The notes under the pieces are model-generated. The model ran no database searches. It was not told where the DNA came from and worked only from the letters and a program-made list of their open reading frames with translations. From contig NZ_VFMQ01000001.1 of NCBI RefSeq assembly GCF_006715175.1, positions 372,001-436,000 on the forward strand: DNA of 64,000 nucleotides, read 5' to 3'. The translations under genes were made by a program, and so were the position numbers. This document shows positions 50,851 through 57,687 of this stretch, one piece after another (within the stretch, counting starts at the first letter, position 1; each line of letters begins with the position of its first letter). Source of the stretch: Curtobacterium citreum. Its GTDB lineage: Bacteria; Actinomycetota; Actinomycetes; Actinomycetales; Microbacteriaceae.

Positions 50851-51294
50851 ATGGCACCAGCGGTCTCCGACGACGCCCTCGCCGAGTTCGCCGACGTCGT
50901 CCTGCGCATCGGTCGCGAGGTCGACCCGCACGGCCAGCACGCCCTCGACATCGTCCCGCTCACCGGGACCGAGGCGCTCGTCATGCGCTGGGTGCACCGC
51001 AACCCGGGGGCCTCTCCGAGTGCGGTCGCCGAGGCCACGGCCCTCCAGCGCAGCAACTGCAGCGCCGCGCTCCGCTCCCTCGTCGCGAAGGGCATGGTCG
51101 AGCGCCGCACCGCCCCGGAGGACGCCCGCACCGTCCAGCTGCACCCGACGCCGCTCGCCGACGAGAGCATCGCCCGACTGCACGCGTCCTGGGCGGGGCG
51201 GCTGCGCGCCGCCCTCGGCGGCGACGAGCGCGGCCTCGAGGCCGCAGCGGCCCTGCTGGCACGACTCGACGACGGCCTGCGACGACGGGACTGA
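50851..51294 (+). CDS. MarR-family regulator of the adjacent exporter
   Basis: 147 residues. Winged helix PLTGTEALVMRWVHRNPGAS, then PSAVAEATALQRSNCSAALR and SLVAKGMVERRTAPEDARTV. A cysteine in the recognition helix (SNCSAAL) could sense redox state. ATG 50851 has TACAGT ending 6 nt upstream, leaderless. Pairs with the divergent MFS exporter. Confidence 0.9.
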   Translation: MAPAVSDDALAEFADVVLRIGREVDPHGQHALDIVPLTGTEALVMRWVHRNPGASPSAVAEATALQRSNCSAALRSLVAKGMVERRTAPEDARTVQLHPTPLADESIARLHASWAGRLRAALGGDERGLEAAAALLARLDDGLRRRD

Positions 51295-51297
51295 CGT

Positions 51298-51341
51298 CGG
51301 ACGGGAGGATCGTGGCGGGCCCGCCACGATCCTCCCGTCCG
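51298..51341. repeat. Palindromic repeat, copy 11, variant core
   Basis: Perfect 21-bp arms: outer GGACGGGAGG/CCTCCCGTCC as in the family, but the inner stem is ATCGTGGCGGG/CCCGCCACGAT instead of the usual GCACGGTGCC type. The whole core has changed while remaining self-complementary. Between convergent marR and soxR. Confidence 0.95.
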
Positions 51342-51374
51342 GTGTGGGGCCGGTCCGCGCGATCGGGCGAGCGG

Positions 51375-51863
51375 TCAGGCGCGCTGTCGCGACGCCTCGT
51401 CGTCGATCGGGAGCAGCCGGCGGGCGCCGTGACCCTCCGCGCCGAGCGCGTCGCCCGGGTTGACGACCAGGCAGGCGTTCAGCGACACGCAGCCGCAGCC
51501 GATGCACTGCGTCATCTCCTGCTGCAGCCGCTCGAGCTCGAGCTGGCGCGCCCGCAGCCGTGCCCGCCACCGTTCGTTGAGCCGTGCCCAGTCGCGGAGC
51601 GACGGCATCCGGTCGGTCGGCAGCGCGGCGAACTGCTCGGCGACCTCGGCGAGCGGGATGCCGAGCCGCTTGGCGACCTGGATGATCGCGATCCGCCGCT
51701 CGACGTGCCGTGGGTACAGCCGTGTGCCGCCGGTCGTGCGCTCGGGGTGGATCAGGCCCTTGCGCTCGTAGAAGTGCAGGGCCGAGGCGGCCACCCCGGT
51801 GCGCTGGACGACCTCGCCGATGGAGAGCAGGTCGGTCGGCTTCGGCTCCGGGATCTCCACCAT
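51375..51863 (-). CDS. soxR: Redox-sensing activator SoxR
   Basis: 162-residue MerR-family regulator. HTH LSIGEVVQRTGVAASALHFY, long dimerisation helix, and the [2Fe-2S] cluster motif CIGCGCVSLNAC (C-x2-C-x-C-x5-C) intact. It senses redox-cycling compounds. ATG 51863 has TAGGAT ending 7 nt upstream, leaderless. No soxS is present; in actinobacteria SoxR acts directly on exporters or redox enzymes, and the divergent MFS gene is the obvious candidate target. Confidence 0.95.
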   Translation of the reverse strand: MVEIPEPKPTDLLSIGEVVQRTGVAASALHFYERKGLIHPERTTGGTRLYPRHVERRIAIIQVAKRLGIPLAEVAEQFAALPTDRMPSLRDWARLNERWRARLRARQLELERLQQEMTQCIGCGCVSLNACLVVNPGDALGAEGHGARRLLPIDDEASRQRA

Positions 51864-52019
51864 GGTCGAGATCCTACGACGGCGCGCAGCGGCCCCTGGT
51901 ACCCTCGACGGCGAACAAGACACGCAGTGTGTATCTACCGGCCGTCGGCACCCCGACGGACAACGGCGGCACCCGATGGGCCCGCTCGATCCAGGCCGGC
52001 CCCAGAAGGCACACCCCTG

Positions 52020-53237
52020 ATGCTCCAACCCCGACGCACCGATGCGTCCCTCGTCTCCCTCGCCGGTCGCTGGTACTTCCCGATCGCGTTCGTCGCCCGG
52101 CTCCCGTTCGCCATGATGGTCGTGGGGGTCCTGACGCTCGTCGTCGCCTCCCGTGACTCGGTCGCCCTCGGCGGCGTCAACTCCGCCTTCGTCGGCATCG
52201 GCTCGGCCGTCTTCGGCCCGCTGGTCGGTGCCGCCGCGGACCGGTTCGGCCAACGTGCCGTGCTGGTGCCCGTCGGCCTGGCGAACGCGGTGCTCCTCGG
52301 CGCGCTCCCGTTCGTCGTCGCGGGCACCGCGCCGGACCTCGCCGTCCTCGCGATGTCGTTCTGCATCGGCGCGAGCGCGCCGCAGGTCGCCCCGATGTCC
52401 CGCACCCGGCTCGTCGCGATCATCCGGCAGCGGATGGCACCGCAGCGGCACGGGCGCGTCCTCAGCGGCACCATGGCGTACGAGTCCGCGGCCGACGAGA
52501 CGGTGTTCATCGTCGGACCGTTCCTGGTCGGGCTCCTGGCGAGCGCGATCGCCCCGTGGGTCGCGGTCGCCGGTGCCGCCGCCCTGACCCTGGTGTTCGT
52601 GACGGCCTTCGCGCTGCACCCGACCGGACGGCTCGTCGTCGGCGGTGCCGAGCGCGAGACCCCGGCGCCCGCGACGCAGCTCCTCCGCCCGCGGCTCGTC
52701 GTCGTGGTGCTCGGGATCCTCGGCGTCGGGCTGTTCTTCGGCTCGACGCTGACCTCGCTGACCGCGTTCATGGAGCAGCACGGGGAGTCGTCCCAGGCGG
52801 GGCTGCTCTACGGGATCATGGGCATCGGCTCCGCGGCCCTGGCGCTCGGCTCGGCGGCCTTCCCTCGGGCGTTCGGCGTCGGGTGGCGCTGGCTCGCCTT
52901 CGGCGTCGTGCTGCTCGCCGGCGCGGTGGCGTTCGCGGCGGCGGACTCGGTCGGCGCCGTGGCCCTCGTGCTCGGCCTGATGGGCATCGGCATCGGGCCG
53001 ACCCTGGTGGCGCAGTACAGCCTCGGGTCCGAGCGCTCCCCGGTCGGTCGCTCGGCGACCACGATGACGATCCTCGGCTCGGCGGTCATCGTCGGGCAGT
53101 CCGTGGCGTCCGCGATCGTCGGCGAGGTCGCCGAACGTGCCGGGGCCGGCGCGGCGATGGCGTTCCCGGCGTACGCGGCGGCGCTCGTCGTGCTCGCGGC
53201 GGTGCTCAACCTGGTGTTGGCCCGCCGCACGGCCTGA
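52020..53237 (+). CDS. MFS transporter divergent from soxR
   Basis: 405 residues, 12 helices. It begins YFPIAFVARLPFAMMVVGVL; motif A-like GPLVGAAADRFGQR; symmetrical second half from LRPRLVVVVLGILGVGLFFG. Likely exports a redox-active or toxic compound, from its position next to soxR. ATG 52020 with AGAAGG upstream. Between the two genes ACACGCAGTGT and TATCTA are possible control elements, but a canonical SoxR box was not found. Confidence 0.85.
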   Translation: MLQPRRTDASLVSLAGRWYFPIAFVARLPFAMMVVGVLTLVVASRDSVALGGVNSAFVGIGSAVFGPLVGAAADRFGQRAVLVPVGLANAVLLGALPFVVAGTAPDLAVLAMSFCIGASAPQVAPMSRTRLVAIIRQRMAPQRHGRVLSGTMAYESAADETVFIVGPFLVGLLASAIAPWVAVAGAAALTLVFVTAFALHPTGRLVVGGAERETPAPATQLLRPRLVVVVLGILGVGLFFGSTLTSLTAFMEQHGESSQAGLLYGIMGIGSAALALGSAAFPRAFGVGWRWLAFGVVLLAGAVAFAAADSVGAVALVLGLMGIGIGPTLVAQYSLGSERSPVGRSATTMTILGSAVIVGQSVASAIVGEVAERAGAGAAMAFPAYAAALVVLAAVLNLVLARRTA

Positions 53238-53289
53238 CGGGCCGGGCCGCCGGAGACCGCAGGCCCGCTCACCGGAGCAGGATGGCGGC

Positions 53290-54264
53290 ATGCGCTTCCT
53301 GGTCCTCGGCGGCACCGCCTGGCTCGGCGTAGCGGTCGCCGACGACGCCCTCCGCGCCGGTCACGACGTCACCTGCCTCGCCCGCAGCTCCACCGTCCCC
53401 GCGGGTGCCCGCTCGGTCGTCGCCGACCGGGATCATCCGGACGCCCTCGAGGCGGTCGTCGAGGACGGTCGGTGGGACGCGGTCGTCGACGTGTCCCGCA
53501 CGCCCGCGCACGTGCGCCGCGCGGTCCGGGCCCTCGAGCCGGTCGCTGACCGGTACGTGTTCGTCTCGACCGTCAGCGTGTACGCCTCGCACGCCGAGCG
53601 CGGTGCTGACGAGACCGCGGCCCTGCTGCCGCCGAGCGACGACCCCGCCGAGTACGGCGCCGCGAAGGTCGCGTGCGAGCGCGCGGTCACCGACGGCTTC
53701 GGCCCGGAGCGCGCGTCGATCGCCCGGGCGGGACTCGTCGGCGGACCGGGCGACCACACCGGCAGGTCGGGGTACTGGCCCTGGCGGTTCGCCCACGCCG
53801 CCGCGACCGGCCGCTCGGTGGTCGTGCCGGCCGACGGCGACCGTCCCACCGCGGTCGTCGACGTCCGCGACCTCGCCGGCTGGCTCGTCGGCGCCGCGGA
53901 GGGCGGTCGGCCGGGCGTCTCGAACGTCACCGGTGACCCCGTCACCCTGCGCCAGCACCTCGGCGCTGCGCGGAGCGTCGCGGGGGCGTCCGCGCCGGTC
54001 GTGGCGCTCGACGACGACACCCTGATCGGGCACGGTGTCGCGCCGTGGGCCGGTGCGCGATCGCTGCCGCTCTGGATCCCCGACGCGGACCACCAGGGGA
54101 TGAACGACCGGTCGAACGCCCGGGCGGTCCGTGCGGGACTGACGCTGCGTCCGCTCGCCGAGACCCTGTGCGATGCCCTGGCGTGGGAGGTGCGGCAGCC
54201 GGAGCACCCGCACGGCGCGGGACTGTCCGACGACGACGAGGACGCACTGCTCACCGGGCGCTGA
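53290..54264 (+). CDS. NAD-dependent epimerase/dehydratase family protein
   Basis: 324-residue extended SDR. Cofactor motif LVLGGTAWLGVAVADDALRA (G-G-T-x-x-L-G form), VFVSTVSVYASH and the tail WIPDADHQGMNDRSNARAVR, a combination seen in reductases annotated with isoflavone-reductase or epimerase domains. The Tyr of YxxxK is in EYGAAK. ATG 53290 has CAGGAT ending 6 nt upstream. Substrate unknown. Confidence 0.82.
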   Translation: MRFLVLGGTAWLGVAVADDALRAGHDVTCLARSSTVPAGARSVVADRDHPDALEAVVEDGRWDAVVDVSRTPAHVRRAVRALEPVADRYVFVSTVSVYASHAERGADETAALLPPSDDPAEYGAAKVACERAVTDGFGPERASIARAGLVGGPGDHTGRSGYWPWRFAHAAATGRSVVVPADGDRPTAVVDVRDLAGWLVGAAEGGRPGVSNVTGDPVTLRQHLGAARSVAGASAPVVALDDDTLIGHGVAPWAGARSLPLWIPDADHQGMNDRSNARAVRAGLTLRPLAETLCDALAWEVRQPEHPHGAGLSDDDEDALLTGR

Positions 54265-54304
54265 CGGCAGCGACGCCCCGAGCCGCACCGGCCGCCCCGC
54301 CGGC

Positions 54305-54661
54305 TCAGTCCTCGGTGTCGTCGACCAGCAGGTCCTCGTGCCGGTAGTCGTTCGACCGCAGACCGGCCCGGGCGATCATGTGCGACGACACCGGCACCAG
54401 GAACAGCTGGAACACCATCACCGGCAGCACGACCCAGAACGCCGTCCAGGTCCCCACCGCGACGACGACCGCCGCGAGCGCCATCGCGAGCCCGAGGACC
54501 TGCGGCTTCGCCATCGCGTGCAGCCGGACGAGGGGGTCCGGGAACCGCACGATGCCGATCGCCGCCGCGAGGGACAGCGCGGCGCCGACGAGCAGCAGGA
54601 CCAGGGCGACCCAGGCGCGGACGCCGGCGGTGTCGAGGAAGGACTCGAGGATCTCGATCAC
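54305..54661 (-). CDS. mnhG: Mrp antiporter subunit MnhG
   Basis: 118-residue membrane subunit with three helices; typical GIVRFPDPLVRLHAMAKPQV. Last gene of the antiporter operon, GTG 54661 overlapping the mnhF stop (GTGA). A polar C-terminal tail (SNDYRHEDLLVDDTED) faces the cytoplasm. Confidence 0.93.
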   Translation of the reverse strand: MIEILESFLDTAGVRAWVALVLLLVGAALSLAAAIGIVRFPDPLVRLHAMAKPQVLGLAMALAAVVVAVGTWTAFWVVLPVMVFQLFLVPVSSHMIARAGLRSNDYRHEDLLVDDTED

Positions 54662-55002
54662 GGGCGGCGCTCCTCGTCGACGGCGTGCTCCGGGGTGGTC
54701 GCGTCGAGGCCCTCGTCGGAGGGGTCGGACGACGGGGTGACGATGCGGGCGACCGCGATCGTGGCGAACACGCTCGTGGCCGCGATGACCACGAGCACCG
54801 GCACGGCGGTCAGGTCCCGGCGGACCACCATCGCCGCGGCGATGACGATGAGCGCGGTGGTCAGCACGATGTCGGAGCCGATCATCCGGTCCAGGATGGT
54901 CGGCCCGCGGACGATCCGACCGACCGCCAGGGCGAGCGTCGCACCGAGCAGCACGAGCAGCAGGACGACCCCGACGGCCATCACGACGACCGCGGCGCTC
55001 AC
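54658..55002 (-). CDS. mnhF: Mrp antiporter subunit MnhF
   Basis: 114-residue small subunit, three helices, with GRIVRGPTILDRMIGSDIVL typical of MnhF and ATSVFATIAVARIV at the end of the fold. The C-terminal 25 residues are acidic. GTG 55002 overlaps the mnhE stop by 4 bp. Confidence 0.93.
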   Translation of the reverse strand: MSAAVVVMAVGVVLLLVLLGATLALAVGRIVRGPTILDRMIGSDIVLTTALIVIAAAMVVRRDLTAVPVLVVIAATSVFATIAVARIVTPSSDPSDEGLDATTPEHAVDEERRP

Positions 55003-55580
55003 CGGGTCACCTCCGGCAGCGGCTCGGCCAGCTCGGACACGTCCTGTCGCGAACCGATCGCCCGGATCACCATCTCCTCGATCCGGTGCGCCTCGCGCGT
55101 CGCGGCCTCCACCTGTTCGACGCGTTCGGTGTCGAGCACGTGCAGCAGCAGCCGTCGACGGGGCAGGTCGACGTCGGCGACGTACGATCCCGGCACGAGC
55201 GAGATCGCCAGCGTCGCGAGCGTGAAGGTCATCTCGGACGTCGTGTGCAGCTGCACGAGCACGATCGAGCTCCGCCGCACACCGCGCGGCCGGACCGCGA
55301 CCCAGGCGACCCGGAACGAGGCCGCCACGACGAGCCCGGCCCAGACCACCAGGAACCAGAGCAGCCGGGGCAGCGAGAGCCGCTTCGACAGCGGGACCGG
55401 CGGGAGCGGGAGCAGCTGGGTGACGAGCAGCGCGACGACCACGCCGCAGAGCAGCGTCAGGACCGTCCACGACCCCCACAGCAGCGCCCACAGCACGGTC
55501 AGCCCGGCGACGAGCGGCACGTCGTAGCGCCACGCGACGGCGATGCGTCGTGCGTTCGAGATCCGACGGACGTCGGTCAT
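54999..55580 (-). CDS. mnhE: Mrp antiporter subunit MnhE
   Basis: 193 residues: N-terminal helices (VPLVAGLTVLWALLWGSWTV), then the cytoplasmic MnhE domain with SSIVLVQLHTTSEMTFTLAT, LAISLVPGSYVADVD and LLLHVLDTERVEQVE. ATG 55580 overlaps the mnhD stop (ATGA). Confidence 0.93.
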   Translation of the reverse strand: MTDVRRISNARRIAVAWRYDVPLVAGLTVLWALLWGSWTVLTLLCGVVVALLVTQLLPLPPVPLSKRLSLPRLLWFLVVWAGLVVAASFRVAWVAVRPRGVRRSSIVLVQLHTTSEMTFTLATLAISLVPGSYVADVDLPRRRLLLHVLDTERVEQVEAATREAHRIEEMVIRAIGSRQDVSELAEPLPEVTR

Positions 55581-57268
55581 CGCGCACCTCCGAGGACGGC
55601 CTGGACGTAGCGGTCGGGGGACTCGAGGGACTCCGCCGCGCGGGTCGCGTAGCCGTAGAGCGGCCCGGCGACGACCGTCAGGGCGACCGAACCGAGGACC
55701 GCCACCGTCGTGACGGCGACGAGCATGCGGGGCAGGCGGGCCGGCTCCGGCGCTTCGCCGGCGGTGGCCGTCGCGCCGGTCGCCGGACGGGAGGCGCTGC
55801 TCGCGTGGGGTGCGTCGGTGACGGTGGTCGATCCTCCCGGGTGGTACGCCTCGCCCGTCTCCTCGGAGACGGTGAGGGGCGCCGGTTCCGGCGACCGCAG
55901 GTGCGCGTGCGGCTCGGCCGTCGTGACGTGCGGGGCCGCCGCCTCGGCGGCCGGCTTCGGTCGCCAGAAGGCGGCGTCCCAGACGCGCATCAGCGCGTAC
56001 AGGGTCAGGAGGCTCGTGACGACCCCGGCGGCGACCGTCACCCACGCCATCGGGGAGCCGTCCTCGGCCGCTGCGCGGAACAAGCCGAGCTTGCCGATGA
56101 AGCCGGAGAAGGGCGGGATCCCGCCGAGGTTGAACGCCGGGACCAGGTACAGCGCCGCCAGGAGGGGTGCCGCCTTGAGCAGCCCGCCGAGCGACCGGCT
56201 CGAGGTCGTGCCGCCGACGCGCTCCATCACGCCCGACACCAGGAACAGCGTGGTCTGCACGACGATGTGGTGCACCGTGTAGAACACCGCGGCCGCCGTG
56301 CCCGCGACCGTGCCGAGGCCGATGCCCATCACCATGAAGCCGATGTGGCTGATCAGCGTGAACGACAGCAGTCGCTTGACGTCGGTCTGCGACACCGCGC
56401 CGAGCACGCCGACGATCATCGTCAGGACCGCCACGACGAGCAGGACCGTGTTGAGCTGCGGTCTCGGGAAGATGATCGTCTCGAGGCGGATGATCGCGTA
56501 GATGCCGACCTTCGTGAGCAGGCCCGCGAACACCGCCGTGACCGGGGCCGGGGCGGTCGGGTACGAGTCCGGCAGCCAGAACGCCAGGGGGAACACGGCG
56601 GCCTTGATGCCGAACCCGATGAGCAGCATGGTGTGCAGGAGCAGCTGCACGTGCTCCGGGAGCTCGGCCATGCGCTGCGAGATCTGCGCGATGTTCACGG
56701 TGCCGGTGGCCCCGTACACCAGGCCGATCGCGGCGAGGAAGATCGCCGACGCGATGAGGCTCGTGACGATGTACGTCGTGCCGGCGCGCACCCGCTGCTC
56801 GCTGCCGCCGAGGGTGATGAGCACGTAGCTCGCCACCAGGAGCATCTCGAACGCGACGTAGAGGTTGAAGAGGTCGCCGGCCATGAACGCGTCGAGGACA
56901 CCCGCCGCGAGCACGAGGTAGGTCGGGTAGAAGATCGTGACCGGGGCGTCCTCGTCGTCCGCGGCCAGGCCCTGCCCGATCGAGAACAGCAGGACGAGCA
57001 GGAGCACGCTCGCGCTCACGGTGAGGAGCAGGGCGCTCAACCGGTCGACCACCAGCGAGATGCCGTACGGCGCCTCCCAGCCGCCGACCTGCACGACGAT
57101 CGTGCCGTGCTGGTCGACCAGGACCATGAGCGTCGCCGCGACCGCGACGGCGACCGCGAGCACCGCGACGGTGATCGCACGCTGGAGCTTCTGGTGCCGG
57201 AGCAGCCCGAGCGCGACGGCCGCGCCGAGCAGCGGGACGAGGACGAGCAGCGGGACGAGCCAGGTCAT
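55577..57268 (-). CDS. mnhD: Mrp antiporter subunit MnhD
   Basis: 563-residue proton-pumping-type subunit homologous to NuoN/NuoM. Conserved Glu in YVAFEMLLVASYVLI, Lys in VFAGLLTKVGIYAIIRLE, and ASFTLISH-like LLSFTLISHIGFMVMGIGLG. Between the last helices there is a long hydrophilic insertion (~65 residues from FWRPKPAAEAAAPHVTTAEP to GEAPEPARLPR) absent from typical MnhD. ATG 57268 overlaps mnhC. Confidence 0.94.
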   Translation of the reverse strand: MTWLVPLLVLVPLLGAAVALGLLRHQKLQRAITVAVLAVAVAVAATLMVLVDQHGTIVVQVGGWEAPYGISLVVDRLSALLLTVSASVLLLVLLFSIGQGLAADDEDAPVTIFYPTYLVLAAGVLDAFMAGDLFNLYVAFEMLLVASYVLITLGGSEQRVRAGTTYIVTSLIASAIFLAAIGLVYGATGTVNIAQISQRMAELPEHVQLLLHTMLLIGFGIKAAVFPLAFWLPDSYPTAPAPVTAVFAGLLTKVGIYAIIRLETIIFPRPQLNTVLLVVAVLTMIVGVLGAVSQTDVKRLLSFTLISHIGFMVMGIGLGTVAGTAAAVFYTVHHIVVQTTLFLVSGVMERVGGTTSSRSLGGLLKAAPLLAALYLVPAFNLGGIPPFSGFIGKLGLFRAAAEDGSPMAWVTVAAGVVTSLLTLYALMRVWDAAFWRPKPAAEAAAPHVTTAEPHAHLRSPEPAPLTVSEETGEAYHPGGSTTVTDAPHASSASRPATGATATAGEAPEPARLPRMLVAVTTVAVLGSVALTVVAGPLYGYATRAAESLESPDRYVQAVLGGAR

Positions 57269-57687
57269 CGGGAGGCCTCCTCGCGCTGCGCGGCTTCGGG
57301 GTCGGTGTCGATCTCGGGGTCCTCGTCCGCCGGGTCGTCGCGGTCCTTGCCGATCGCGGCGTCGGCCTCGTCGACCTCGACCTCGTCGGCGCGGGAGAGC
57401 TTCCAGGACCGGTGGATGAGCGCGAGGAGGAACGCGCTCACGGCGAAGGTGATGACGATCGCGGTGAGGGCGAAGGCCTGGGGGAGCGGGTCGGTGATGC
57501 CCTCGGCGGACTTGCCGATCGGCGGCCGGCCTGCGGCGCCGGACATGATGAGCAGCAGCAGGTTGAGCGCGTTGCCGAGCAGCAGGAAGCCGAGCAGCAT
57601 CCGCGTCAGCGAGCGTTCGAGCAGCAGGTACACCCCGCACGAGAACAGCACCGCCATCGCGATGACGAGGACCAGCGTGATGGTCAT
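57265..57687 (-). CDS. mnhC: Mrp antiporter subunit MnhC
   Basis: 140-residue NuoK-like subunit, three helices; GVYLLLERSLTRMLLGFLLL and GNALNLLLLIMSG are characteristic, with TDPLPQAFALTAIVITFAVS. An acidic C-terminal tail of ~40 residues follows. ATG 57687 overlaps mnhA (ATGA). Confidence 0.93.
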   Translation of the reverse strand: MTITLVLVIAMAVLFSCGVYLLLERSLTRMLLGFLLLGNALNLLLLIMSGAAGRPPIGKSAEGITDPLPQAFALTAIVITFAVSAFLLALIHRSWKLSRADEVEVDEADAAIGKDRDDPADEDPEIDTDPEAAQREEASR

